Below, piece after piece: positions 1 to 6,970 of a stretch of DNA of 8,320 bases (positions within the stretch are counted from its first letter, which is position 1; each line of letters begins with the position of its first letter). The notes under the pieces were generated by a model. It saw only the letters and a list, made by a program, of their open reading frames with translations. It ran no database searches and was not told where the DNA came from. Position numbers and translations under genes: made by a program. Location of the stretch: contig PUOB01000266.1 in the NCBI GenBank assembly GCA_003551985.1, positions 1 to 8,320 on the forward strand. The letters run 5' to 3'. The DNA comes from Desulfobacteraceae bacterium (GTDB taxonomy: Bacteria; Desulfobacterota; Desulfobacteria; Desulfobacterales; Desulfosalsimonadaceae).

Positions 1-1893
1 GATGTATTTTTTCGCGTTGTCCCATGCAGCACCGCCGGTGGTCATGGAGATCGCAACGAAAATACCGGTTACGATGCTGCCGATGAGCAGGCCGCCCAGG
101 GCCACGGGGCCCAGCAGGAAGCCGACGATCAGGGGTGCGACAACCGGGATAAGGGCCGGAACCAGCATTTCCTTCAGCGCGGCCTTGGTTACGATGTCAA
201 CGCATGCGCTGTAATCCGGTTTTCCGGTGCCTTCCATGATGCCCGGAATTTCGCGGAACTGGCGACGGACTTCTTCAACAACTTCACCGCCCGCACGGCC
301 AACGGCCTGCATGGCGATGGAGGTGTACAGGTACGGCAAAAGACCGCCGATAAACAGACCGACAATAACTTCAACACTGCCCAATCCAAAGTCAAGGGCT
401 TCAACAGCGTCTTCAGCGGCACCGACGATCTCGAATTCCATAACGAAGGCGGTGAAAAGCACCAGGGCGGCCAGACCGGCGGAGCCGATGGCGTATCCCT
501 TGGTAACGGCCTTGGTGGTGTTTCCGACCGCGTCAAGGGGATCGGTGACGGCGCGAACGCTGTCGTCGAGCCCGGCCATTTCAGCGATGCCGCCGGCGTT
601 GTCGGTGATTGGGCCGTAAGCGTCAATGGCGATGACCATGCCGGTCATGGAAAGAAGCGCCGTGGCCGCGATGGCAACGCCGTAGAGGCCGGCAAAGCCG
701 TGGGCCACAAGAATGCCGATACAGATGGCGATAACCGGCAGCGCCGTTGCCTGCATGCCAATGCCGAGACCGGCAATGATGTTCGTGCCGTGTCCGGTTG
801 TCGAAGCTTCAGCAATGTGTTTCACCGGGCCGTAAATGCCGGTGTAGTACTCGGTAATACCGACGATCAGAACGGTCAGCACGAGACCGACCAGGGCGGA
901 ATAAAACAGGTTGATTCCGGGAATGCCGCCGATGGATTCCACCTGGGTTACGGTAAAGGCATAAAACACGATGGCAGCCAGAATGGCCGATCCGAACATG
1001 CCTTTGTAAAGCGCGCCCATGATGTATTCATCTTTTCCGAGGCGGACAAACAGCGTGGCGACAACCGATGCCAGAATGGAGATTGCGCCGAGAACCAGCG
1101 GGTAGAAAGCCGCCATGGGCTCTTCCGGAAAATACAGGGTGCCGAGCAGCATGGCCGCGACAACGGTGACAACGTATGTTTCGTACAGGTCGGCTGCCAT
1201 GCCGGCACAGTCGCCGACGTTGTCGCCGACGTTGTCAGCGATGGTTGCGGGGTTTCTCGGATCGTCTTCCGGAATGCCCGCTTCAACCTTGCCCACGAGG
1301 TCCGCGCCGACGTCAGCGGCCTTGGTGAAGATACCACCGCCGAGACGGGCGAAAACGGCGATCAAGCTGCCGCCAAAACCCAGGGCCACCAGGGGCATGA
1401 TATGCGCCTTGGTTTCGATGACCTCGGCACCGGCCGGCAGCAGGTAGAAGAAATACCCGGCGATGGAGGTCAGGGCCAGGCCCGCGACCAGCATACCGGT
1501 CACGGAACCGCCGCGGAAAGCCATTTTAAGGCCGGCCGCCAGGCCGCTCTTGGCGGCTTCGGCGGTGCGGACGTTGGCCAAAACCGATACCCGCATGCCG
1601 ATGTAGCCAGCCAAATACGATGATACGGCGCCGATCAGAAAACCGATACCGGTTTTGCTGCCCAGTGCCACCCACAGCACGACCAGGATAACCACACCAA
1701 CGATGGCCATCGTTTTCAACTGCCGGTTGAGGTAGGCGATTGCGCCTTCCTCGATCGCACTTGCGATCTGGATCATTTTCTCCTCGCCCCTGGGTGCATT
1801 CTTGACGATGCCGGCTACGACCAGGGCATACAGAATGCCCACAAGCCCGATGATCGTTGCCGCCAAGGGGATGTTGTCCATCAATGTTTCCAT
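1..1893 (-). CDS. hppA: Membrane-bound proton-translocating pyrophosphatase (3' end cut by window edge)
   Basis: Integral membrane pump that hydrolyses pyrophosphate and uses the energy to move ions out of the cytoplasm. The frame is open from an ATG at 1893 to position 1, giving 631 residues with no stop in the window. Family members are usually about 670 to 700 residues, so a few dozen C-terminal residues are missing. Many long hydrophobic segments are present. The pyrophosphate-binding signature [11 protein letters not shown] is at residues 194-204 and the acidic DNVGDNVGD motif at 220-228. GNTTKA (lysine 461, then threonine 464) is the known signature of potassium-independent, proton-pumping members; potassium-dependent ones carry alanine there. 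A GGGAGG ribosome binding site (1898-1903) lies four bases before the ATG. A second ATG at residue 5 is too far from that site. Databases often label this family sodium-translocating, which the lysine argues against. The gene follows pth after 114 bases and may have its own promoter. Confidence 0.96.
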   Translation of the reverse strand, partial: METLMDNIPLAATIIGLVGILYALVVAGIVKNAPRGEEKMIQIASAIEEGAIAYLNRQLKTMAIVGVVILVVLWVALGSKTGIGFLIGAVSSYLAGYIGMRVSVLANVRTAEAAKSGLAAGLKMAFRGGSVTGMLVAGLALTSIAGYFFYLLPAGAEVIETKAHIMPLVALGFGGSLIAVFARLGGGIFTKAADVGADLVGKVEAGIPEDDPRNPATIADNVGDNVGDCAGMAADLYETYVVTVVAAMLLGTLYFPEEPMAAFYPLVLGAISILASVVATLFVRLGKDEYIMGALYKGMFGSAILAAIVFYAFTVTQVESIGGIPGINLFYSALVGLVLTVLIVGITEYYTGIYGPVKHIAEASTTGHGTNIIAGLGIGMQATALPVIAICIGILVAHGFAGLYGVAIAATALLSMTGMVIAIDAYGPITDNAGGIAEMAGLDDSVRAVTDPLDAVGNTTKAVTKGYAIGSAGLAALVLFTAFVMEFEIVGAAEDAVEALDFGLGSVEVIVGLFIGGLLPYLYTSIAMQAVGRAGGEVVEEVRRQFREIPGIMEGTGKPDYSACVDIVTKAALKEMLVPALIPVVAPLIVGFLLGPVALGGLLIGSIVTGIFVAISMTTGGAAWDNAKKYI

Positions 1894-2007
1894 ACTTCCT
1901 CCCTTAAAACATTTCGGTTAACAGAACAGTTCCTATCCAAATTTCCTACCGCATAATACCTGAATTTTCTGCCACATTTACAACACTATAGTGATGGGAA
2001 CCAACGC
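1894..2007 (-). promoter_or_regulatory. Intergenic region with candidate hppA promoter
   Basis: This AT-richer gap between the pth stop and the hppA ATG is the longest gap before hppA. On the minus strand a TATTAT hexamer (1953-1958) is preceded by TTGTAA (1978-1983) with a 19-base spacer, or by TGTAAA with an 18-base spacer. This is a weak sigma70-like promoter. A perfect 10-base palindrome, CACTATAGTG, is at 1984-1993, just after pth. I see no stem followed by a T run, so no clear intrinsic terminator for pth. The promoter assignment is inference from hexamers only. Confidence 0.3.
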
Positions 2008-2637
2008 CTATCTGTTGAATCGGTTCATTGCCGCGACCATGCCATCCGCCAGTATGGTATCCACGGCCTCGCGAACGGTGTCCAGAACCTTGTCGTAATC
2101 CTGCCATTCCTTTTTGGAAAACGTTCCGAGAACATGCGCCGTTATTGCGGGATCGTCACAGTCTTTTTTTGCGTCATGCCGGCTTGATGCTTCATCCGGA
2201 GAACCGGGTGGCCCCGGCCGCCCGATGCCGATTCGGATCCTTTCGAATTCATTGGTTCCCAGGGACTGAATGATTGATTTGATGCCCCTGTGCCCGCCAT
2301 GTCCGCCTTTCGTCTTGATCTTGATCCTTTGGCCGTCTAAATCCAGATCATCGTGTATGACCAGAATATTGGCCGTGTCGATGTTGAAATAACGGGCCAA
2401 CTGGTAAACAGGGGGGCCGCTCCTGTTCATGTAGTCCATGGGCTGGGCCAATATCACCCCTGCGCTGCCGATTTGCCCTCGGCCGAACCGGTTTTTGAAC
2501 CTGTTGCGGTCAAGGGCGATGCCGTGATGGGCGCCTATCCGGTCAACCGCCATGAAGCCGATGTTGTGGCGGGTGTGCTGATATTTCCTTCCCGGGTTGC
2601 CAAGGCCGGCGATTAACCATGCGTCCCGATCCGTCAT
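2008..2637 (-). CDS. pth: Peptidyl-tRNA hydrolase
   Basis: Cytosolic esterase that releases peptides from peptidyl-tRNAs that dropped off the ribosome, recycling tRNA. From the ATG at 2637 the protein has 209 residues; the E. coli enzyme has 194. Family motifs: GLGNPG at 11-16 (N14), TRHN at 22-25 with catalytic H24, DYMNRSG at 68-74 (N71), HDDLD at 95-99 (D96), GGHGGHRG at 111-118. The residue aligning with E. coli Asn114 is Arg117. An extra, mostly polar stretch (about 143-165) separates RIGIGRPG from HVLGTFS; E. coli lacks it. It ends in AMNRFNR, a typical Pth end. An in-frame GTG at 2694 would add 19 basic residues and sit six bases after the rplY stop. I prefer the ATG because conserved homology begins just after it, but neither start has a good ribosome binding site. 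Likely cotranscribed with rplY. Confidence 0.95.
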   Translation of the reverse strand: MTDRDAWLIAGLGNPGRKYQHTRHNIGFMAVDRIGAHHGIALDRNRFKNRFGRGQIGSAGVILAQPMDYMNRSGPPVYQLARYFNIDTANILVIHDDLDLDGQRIKIKTKGGHGGHRGIKSIIQSLGTNEFERIRIGIGRPGPPGSPDEASSRHDAKKDCDDPAITAHVLGTFSKKEWQDYDKVLDTVREAVDTILADGMVAAMNRFNR

Positions 2638-2700
2638 GGCAGTCCCGGCGAGGCTGATGCCCTGAAATAGGCGCTTAAGCCGGCGGAAGAGCACGCTTTG

Positions 2701-3360
2701 CTACTCGCCTTCTTCGCTTTCACCTTCTGATGCCTCGGCTGTTTCGCCTTCACCTTCTTCACCCGCTTCTTCTTCACCCGCTTCTTCCTCGATTTCCATT
2801 TTCGGGCTGACAAGGGTTACAACCGTAAAGTCAACTTCATACGGGATTTCCACGTCCCCTTCTACAGCGATTTCGCTGACGTGAATGGAATCCCCGACTT
2901 CCATGTTTGAAACGTCGATATCAATTTGTTCCGGTATGTTCGCGGGAAGGCAGTAGACTTCCAGCTCACGGCGGATAATCTGAAGAATCCCGCCTTCCTC
3001 AACGCCTTTTGGCACGCCCACGGTGTTGATGTAAACCGTGGTTGAGATTTTTCGGTCCATCCGTATCTCATGGAGATCCAGATGCAGGTAATGGGCTTTG
3101 ACCGGGTCGACCTGGAGTTCCTTGACCATGACGGTTTTGCTGTAGGGCTTTCCGCCCTTGATGTTCAGGTTGATAAGGCCCCTGGAATAGCCGGGGCTGT
3201 TGAACATTTTTTCAAGTTCGCTGGCTTCCACGGACAGCTTGATATTATCGATGCCAGACCCGTAAAGAATAGCGGGTATTCTTCCTTCGCGCCGGAGGGA
3301 ACGGGCCTGGCCCTTTCCGACGGCCTCCCGGGTTTGTGCGGTTAATTTTGCAATCTCCAA
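2701..3360 (-). CDS. rplY: 50S ribosomal protein bL25, CTC/TL5 type
   Basis: Binds 5S rRNA in the large ribosomal subunit; the long CTC/TL5 form is also linked to general stress in Bacillus. The 219-residue product has an N-terminal bL25 domain (about 1-92, with the QTREAVGKGQARSLRREG start and IPAILYG), a C-terminal TL5-like beta domain (about 93-187), and an acidic tail (188-219) made almost only of Glu, Gly, Ala, Ser and Thr with no basic residue. Part of the tail is a perfect 15-base tandem duplication. The start is TTG at 3360: a GGAGGT site at 3368-3373 lies seven bases upstream, and the only nearby ATG (within that site) runs into a stop after three codons. It is 30 bases after prs and 63 before the preferred pth start, so probably one transcript. 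Confidence 0.95.
   Translation of the reverse strand: MEIAKLTAQTREAVGKGQARSLRREGRIPAILYGSGIDNIKLSVEASELEKMFNSPGYSRGLINLNIKGGKPYSKTVMVKELQVDPVKAHYLHLDLHEIRMDRKISTTVYINTVGVPKGVEEGGILQIIRRELEVYCLPANIPEQIDIDVSNMEVGDSIHVSEIAVEGDVEIPYEVDFTVVTLVSPKMEIEEEAGEEEAGEEGEGETAEASEGESEEGE
2758..2787 (-). repeat. Perfect 15-bp tandem duplication in the rplY acidic tail
   Basis: The plus-strand unit TTCACCCGCTTCTTC occurs twice head to tail, at 2758-2772 and 2773-2787. The unit is a whole number of codons, so changes in copy number keep the frame and only lengthen or shorten the Glu-rich tail. Confidence 0.85.
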
Positions 3361-3367
3361 AATTTAT

Positions 3368-3373
3368 ACCTCC
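3368..3373 (-). promoter_or_regulatory. Ribosome binding site deciding the TTG start of rplY
   Basis: On the minus strand GGAGGT is followed by seven bases and then TTG GAG ATT. The strength and spacing of this site support TTG as the real start although it is a rare initiation codon. Confidence 0.8.
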
Positions 3374-3390
3374 ATATATCGGTTTAATTT

Positions 3391-4338
3391 TTATATAAAT
3401 AAAGAAGTCACGGAATCGCCGGTATGGCTTCTGATAATCGCTTCGCCAAAAAGCTTTGAAATGCTAAGCGCAACAATTTTGCCGCACTTTTTCCGCGGTT
3501 CCGTCGTGGAAATGGTATCCGTAACAACCAGGGATTTGATGGCGGAGTCGTTGACCCGGTCGATGGCCGGGCCGGACAGCACCGCATGGGTGCAGCAGGC
3601 GTGCACTTCAGTAGCCCCGCTCGCCATGATCGAGTTTGCCGCCTCGGTCAGGGTGCCGGCGGTATCAACCATATCGTCGAGGATAACAACCTTTTTTCCT
3701 TCGACGTTGCCGATCACGGCCATTGCTTTCGCCTTGTTGGGGGCCGAGCGCCGCTTGTCTATGATGGCCAGTCCCGCGTTGAGGCGTTTCGCAAACGCCC
3801 TTGCCCGCTCAACACCGCCGGCATCCGGGGAAACGATGACCAGGTCCGCCCCGAAGGTGTTGAGCATGTGTTCGATCAAAACCGGTGCGGCAAAGAGGTT
3901 GTCCACCGGTATATCGAAAAACCCCTGGATCTGTCCGGCGTGAAGGTCCATGGTGATGATCCGGTTGGCGCCCGCCGTCGTGAGCAGATCCGCGACCAGT
4001 TTTGCGCTGATCGGAACCCGCGGGGCGACTTTCTTGTCCTGCCGGGCATAGCCGAAATAGGGGATAACGGCGGTTATTCGGCTGGCGGAGCTTCGCTTGA
4101 ACGCATCGATGAGAAGAAGCAGCTCCACGAGGTTGTCGTTTACCGGGCTGGACGTTGACTGAACTACGAAAACGTCTTTTGCGCGGACATTGTCGTCAAT
4201 TTCGATTTGGACCTCGCCGTCACTGAAGCGTTTGACCTTGGCATCGCCCAGGGGCTGGCCCAGGTAGTCGCATATGGCACTTGCGAGAGCGGGGTTGGCA
4301 TTGCCGGTAAAGAGGATGTATCCGTTGTCGTTTTTCAT
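3391..4338 (-). CDS. prs: Ribose-phosphate pyrophosphokinase (PRPP synthetase, class I)
   Basis: Cytosolic enzyme that transfers pyrophosphate from ATP to ribose 5-phosphate, making PRPP for purine, pyrimidine, NAD, histidine and tryptophan synthesis. The 315 residues match the usual class I length. Visible motifs: [15 protein letters not shown] at 38-52, the ATP-binding RQDKK at 99-103, the metal-ligand histidine in [12 protein letters not shown] (H133), the flexible-loop basic residues DKRR (K195, R197), and the PRPP-binding loop DDMVDTAGT at 221-229. The C-terminus SVTSLFI resembles the SVSSLF end common in the family. The ATG at 4338 gives an N-terminus of normal length, but the ribosome binding site is weak (AAAGGCAACTGAG before ATG). 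It lies 82 bases after tRNA-Gln and 30 before rplY, an order shared with many Desulfobacterota. Confidence 0.97.
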   Translation of the reverse strand: MKNDNGYILFTGNANPALASAICDYLGQPLGDAKVKRFSDGEVQIEIDDNVRAKDVFVVQSTSSPVNDNLVELLLLIDAFKRSSASRITAVIPYFGYARQDKKVAPRVPISAKLVADLLTTAGANRIITMDLHAGQIQGFFDIPVDNLFAAPVLIEHMLNTFGADLVIVSPDAGGVERARAFAKRLNAGLAIIDKRRSAPNKAKAMAVIGNVEGKKVVILDDMVDTAGTLTEAANSIMASGATEVHACCTHAVLSGPAIDRVNDSAIKSLVVTDTISTTEPRKKCGKIVALSISKLFGEAIIRSHTGDSVTSLFI

Positions 4339-4401
4339 CTCAGTTGCCTTTGTTGCCGCCTTGTCGTCCCTGGGATCCGGTGTTTCGTCTGATCCGGTTT
4401 T

Positions 4402-4414
4402 GGGTTGTCAACCC
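4402..4414 (-). other. Small inverted repeat between tRNA-Gln and prs
   Basis: GGGTTGACAACCC folds as a five-base stem with a three-base loop, six bases after the encoded CCA of the tRNA. No T run follows, so it is not a convincing terminator. It could guide tRNA 3' trimming or be chance. The rest of the 82-base gap (4339-4420) shows no clear promoter: the TTGACA inside the repeat has no matching -10 hexamer. Confidence 0.35.
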
Positions 4415-4420
4415 GTTTAA

Positions 4421-4495
4421 TGGCTGGGGCGGGAGGATTCGAACCTCCGAATGCAGGAACCAAAGTCCTGTGTCTTACCGCTTGACGACGCCCCA
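4421..4495 (-). tRNA. tRNA-Gln (anticodon UUG)
   Basis: A 75-base minus-strand tRNA including an encoded CCA (4421-4423) and discriminator G (4424). The acceptor arms TGGGGCG and CGCCCCA pair fully. The anticodon stem CAGGA/TCCTG closes the loop CTTTGGT, giving anticodon TTG at 4461-4463, and the T arm is GGAGG TTCGAAT CCTCC. It begins 15 bases after the ispE stop and ends 82 bases before prs, so it is probably cut out of a longer message. The U-first anticodon should read CAA and, by wobble, CAG. Confidence 0.97.
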
Positions 4496-4510
4496 GCAGG
4501 AAAGAGTGAA

Positions 4511-5365
4511 TTAAACCCGCAGCCATGTTTGAAAAACCTGCCACCCCTGCCCCTCTTGATACCTGGACAGGCGCCTGCAGGCTTTCCGGGCTGTTTCCGG
4601 ATCATTGTAAATGCCGTATACCGATGATCCGCTGCCGGTCATGAGAGCGCCTTTGGCCCCGGTTTCCAGCAATCGTGCCTTTGCTTCCGCTGCCTGCGGC
4701 CTGAGTTCGAATGCCGCATCTTCCAACGCATTGAAAAGAAGCGTGTGGACATTCTCACCCCAATCCAGCTTGAAAATACTTTTTGTATGTATTTTTTCTT
4801 TTTTTGTCAATCCTAAATTAAAGTTTTTGTACACGTCGCGGGTAGGCAGGATTTGTCCGGGGTAGACGAGGACGACAGGGAGGGGGGGCAGGCCGGGCAG
4901 GGGCGTAATGATATCGCCGATACCGGAAGCCACGGCGGGTTTGTCGTATATGAAAAAGGGGACATCCGCCCCGATGGTTTTGCCGATTTCAAGGAGTTGT
5001 TCATGGGACAAGGGAAAACCGAAGTGGGCGTTCAGCCCGGAAAGCACGGCAGCCGCATTGCTGCTTCCCCCGCCCAGGCCGGCGCCTGCCGGGATGCGTT
5101 TTTCGATTTCAACGGCCACGCCCGCATCCGGGAGGTCGGCGAACCGGAAAAAACGCCTGGCGGCGGTGTAGGCAAGGTTGTCTTTGCCGCCGGGGACATC
5201 CGGATGGTCGCAGGAAACGGTGATGCCCGGGGTTTGAAATGTCAGGCGCAGGGTATCAAAAAGCCCGACCGGGCACATGAGCGTGACCAGTTCATGATAC
5301 CCGTCGGGCCTTTTACCAATGATATCAAGGTAGAGGTTGACCTTGGCGAACGATTTTATTTTCAA
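4511..5365 (-). CDS. ispE: 4-diphosphocytidyl-2-C-methyl-D-erythritol kinase
   Basis: GHMP-family kinase of the non-mevalonate isoprenoid pathway; it phosphorylates CDP-methylerythritol with ATP in the cytosol. The 284 residues match the family. The N-terminal FAKVNLYL carries the catalytic lysine (K8); RPDGYHEL is at 20-26, the glycine-rich ATP loop AGLGGGSSNAA at 95-105, catalytic aspartate D134 in GADVPFF, and the C-terminal MTGSGSSVYGIY at 242-253. The start is TTG at 5365: AGGA (5373-5376) lies seven bases upstream, the same frame is stopped four codons earlier by the protease TAG, and the next Met is residue 30, after conserved motifs. Residues about 183-199 are unusually Lys-rich, encoded by an A-rich stretch unlike the surrounding GC-rich code. 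It lies nine bases downstream of the protease gene and 15 upstream of tRNA-Gln. Confidence 0.96.
   Translation of the reverse strand: MKIKSFAKVNLYLDIIGKRPDGYHELVTLMCPVGLFDTLRLTFQTPGITVSCDHPDVPGGKDNLAYTAARRFFRFADLPDAGVAVEIEKRIPAGAGLGGGSSNAAAVLSGLNAHFGFPLSHEQLLEIGKTIGADVPFFIYDKPAVASGIGDIITPLPGLPPLPVVLVYPGQILPTRDVYKNFNLGLTKKEKIHTKSIFKLDWGENVHTLLFNALEDAAFELRPQAAEAKARLLETGAKGALMTGSGSSVYGIYNDPETARKACRRLSRYQEGQGWQVFQTWLRV
4782..4810 (-). promoter_or_regulatory. Promoter-like sequence inside ispE, upstream of tRNA-Gln and prs
   Basis: On the minus strand a perfect TTGACA (4805-4810) is followed after exactly 17 bases by TACAAA (4782-4787), four of six matches to TATAAT. It lies in an A-rich segment of the ispE coding region, close to 290 bases before the tRNA. 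It could give the tRNA and prs a promoter independent of htrA and ispE, or be a by-product of the Lys-rich codons. Confidence 0.3.
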
Positions 5366-5374
5366 TCGAAAGTC

Positions 5375-6820
5375 CTACATTTCGACCCGGATGATTATGA
5401 TGCCTTCCCTGGGGCGAATGACATAGAAGCTGAGCACGTCGCCTTCTTCTGCATTCGAGACGATTTTCCTGTAGTCGTCGGTCGAATTGACCGGCTGCCG
5501 GTTGATTTCCCGTATGATATCGCTTCGGCTGAAACCGGCATCAGACGCCCTGGTATCGGGGGCGACGCCGGCTACAATCACGCCGTCGGGGTCGTCCATG
5601 CCCAGCTGCTCGGCCGTTTCCCGATCAATGTCGACCACTTTGAGGCCGAGCTCGTCTTTGGCGGGGTCCTCTTCCGGCTGCTCGCGCGGCCTCTCGCCGA
5701 GGCGCGTTTCGTCCCGTTTCGCAACCGTCGCCGTGATTTCTTTTTCCTCACCGTCCCGGATGACGCTCAGCACAACGTCTTCCCCGGGCATGATATCGGC
5801 TATTTTCCGGGACAGTTCGCCGGGGGATTCGACTTTTTCCCCGTTTACGGTCACAATTATATCGCCCGGTTCTATTCCGGCTTCATCCGCCGGGTCCCCG
5901 GAAAAAACATCCGTGATCAATACACCTCCCGGGGCCTCGTAATATTCCTTGAGCTCCCGGGTCAGCTCCTGGATCGCGACCCCGATCCATCCGCGGGTGA
6001 CTTCGCCGGTTTCCCGTAACTGGGCGATAACCGTTTCGGCCATTGAAATGGGTATGGCAAAACCGATGCCGTCGCCCCCTGCAACGATGGCGGTATTGAT
6101 GCCGACGACCCTGCCTTCCATGTCAATAAGCGGCCCCCCGCTGTTACCGGGGTTGATGGACGCGTCGGTCTGGATAAAATCGTCGTAGGCCCCCGCACCG
6201 ATGACCCGGCCTTTCGCGCTGACAATGCCGGCGGTGACGGTGTGGTCGAGGCCGAAGGGGTTTCCGATGGCAAGCACCCATTGTCCGATATCGAGTTTTT
6301 CAGAGTCCCCGAGCTCGAGTGTGGGCAGGTCGGTTTCGGCGTCGATCTTTATCAGGGCGATATCGGTGCTTGGGTCGGTGCCGATGATTGCGGCATCGTA
6401 CTCGTCGCCGTTTTTCAGCTTGACCGTTATTTCGTCGGCGTTTTCAATCACGTGGTTGTTGGTGACGATATACCCGGTTTTGTCGAGGATAAATCCCGAC
6501 CCCAGGCTTCGCCGCTGAAATTGCCGCGGGTCCTGCCTGCCGAAAAAGCGCTCCAGGAATTCATCCAGGGGCATTTCCTCCTGCTGCTGCCCCGGTTGGA
6601 AAAAATGCCGGAATCCCTCCTCCTCTTCGTCAGGGGACTGCATGGTGGAGATATTGACGACCGCGGGGCTCGATTCCCGGGCGAGGTCGGTAAAACTTTT
6701 GGGCACCGCGGCCGCATGGCCGGCGGCCGGAAATCCGCCGGAGACGCCGATCATTGCGGCCATCGTGAAAACCGAAATGATCAGAAGAAAACATCCGGCG
6801 TGGTATATGCGAAAAAACAT
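5375..6820 (-). CDS. Do-family periplasmic serine protease (DegP/HtrA-like)
   Basis: ATP-independent protease/chaperone that should act in the periplasm on misfolded envelope proteins. From the ATG at 6820 it has 481 residues. An N-terminal hydrophobic segment (about 11-30) ending near AGHAAA suggests a Sec signal peptide cleaved near residue 38. The trypsin-like domain (about 40-270) has a polar, Glu/Gln-rich N-terminal loop (63-105) and the triad H123 (TNNHV), D153 (STDIAL), S227 (GNSGGP). PDZ1 is about 277-370 (from GWIGV); PDZ2 about 391-481 (from LGLKV). AAGGAGGT (6825-6832) just before the ATG supports this start over one at 6946, which would bury the signal sequence behind a poorly conserved extension. 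The preceding gap is rich in hairpins, hinting at regulation in the leader. DegP, DegQ and MucD paralogues cannot be told apart here, so no symbol is given. Confidence 0.95.
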   Translation of the reverse strand: MFFRIYHAGCFLLIISVFTMAAMIGVSGGFPAAGHAAAVPKSFTDLARESSPAVVNISTMQSPDEEEEGFRHFFQPGQQQEEMPLDEFLERFFGRQDPRQFQRRSLGSGFILDKTGYIVTNNHVIENADEITVKLKNGDEYDAAIIGTDPSTDIALIKIDAETDLPTLELGDSEKLDIGQWVLAIGNPFGLDHTVTAGIVSAKGRVIGAGAYDDFIQTDASINPGNSGGPLIDMEGRVVGINTAIVAGGDGIGFAIPISMAETVIAQLRETGEVTRGWIGVAIQELTRELKEYYEAPGGVLITDVFSGDPADEAGIEPGDIIVTVNGEKVESPGELSRKIADIMPGEDVVLSVIRDGEEKEITATVAKRDETRLGERPREQPEEDPAKDELGLKVVDIDRETAEQLGMDDPDGVIVAGVAPDTRASDAGFSRSDIIREINRQPVNSTDDYRKIVSNAEEGDVLSFYVIRPREGIIIIRVEM

Positions 6821-6834
6821 GAAAACCTCCTTTG

Positions 6835-6882
6835 AAAAAAACATCACCGGAGTTGCGCAACCCATTTGTTTCGCACTCCGGT
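6835..6882 (-). terminator. Intrinsic terminator or attenuator just before the protease gene
   Basis: On the minus strand ACCGGAGT (6875-6882) pairs with ACTCCGGT (6846-6853), with further GCG/CGC pairing across a one-base bulge. GATG follows, then seven T (6835-6841). The T run ends only two bases before the AAGGAGGT ribosome binding site of the protease. It may end the mutase-DUF1844 transcript. If the protease is transcribed from upstream, it would act as an attenuator. The four bases between stem and T run are slightly atypical. Confidence 0.65.
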
Positions 6883-6919
6883 TAGAAAAACGCACCAGGC
6901 AGGCAGAAAAATGGTCTGG

Positions 6920-6952
6920 GGGGATTTCTCCCCGCCGGATACCCATTCCGGC
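6920..6952 (-). other. Two adjacent hairpins in the gap before the protease gene
   Basis: On the minus strand GCCGGAATGGGTATCCGGC (6934-6952) forms a six-base stem with a seven-base loop. It is immediately followed by GGGGAGAAATCCCC (6920-6933), a five-base stem with a GAAA tetraloop. Together with the terminator-like hairpin at 6846-6882 this fills most of the 150-base gap between the DUF1844 gene and the protease. No known riboswitch class is recognised. Confidence 0.6.
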
Positions 6953-6970
6953 TTTCCCGGTGAAAACGGT

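Noticed and set aside
700..1623. A 307-codon open frame on the plus strand within hppA
   Set aside because: Antisense shadow of the pyrophosphatase; its composition (rich in Gly, Asp, Gln, His) has no recognisable family.
1917..1934. GAACNGTTC inverted repeat before hppA as a repressor operator
   Set aside because: The arms are four bases with a one-base gap and do not match the spacing of LexA-type sites; likely chance.
1953..1976. Sigma54-type promoter before hppA (TGGCAG...)
   Set aside because: The downstream GC element is missing at the required spacing; only a weak sigma70-like arrangement remains.
4853..6019. A 388-codon open frame on the plus strand across ispE and the protease gene
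   Set aside because: It is antisense to two well-supported genes that share one reading frame in GC-rich code, which keeps the opposite frame open. It has no recognisable domain and no good start context.
6791..6820. Lipoprotein signal in the protease (Cys10 after His-Ala-Gly)
   Set aside because: The cysteine comes before the hydrophobic segment and the -3 residue is His, so it is not a lipobox; a Sec signal cleaved after the AAA is more likely.
6821..6946. Upstream start adding 42 residues to the protease
   Set aside because: It would run through the terminator-like hairpin and push the signal peptide inward; the ATG at 6820 has a near-perfect ribosome binding site.
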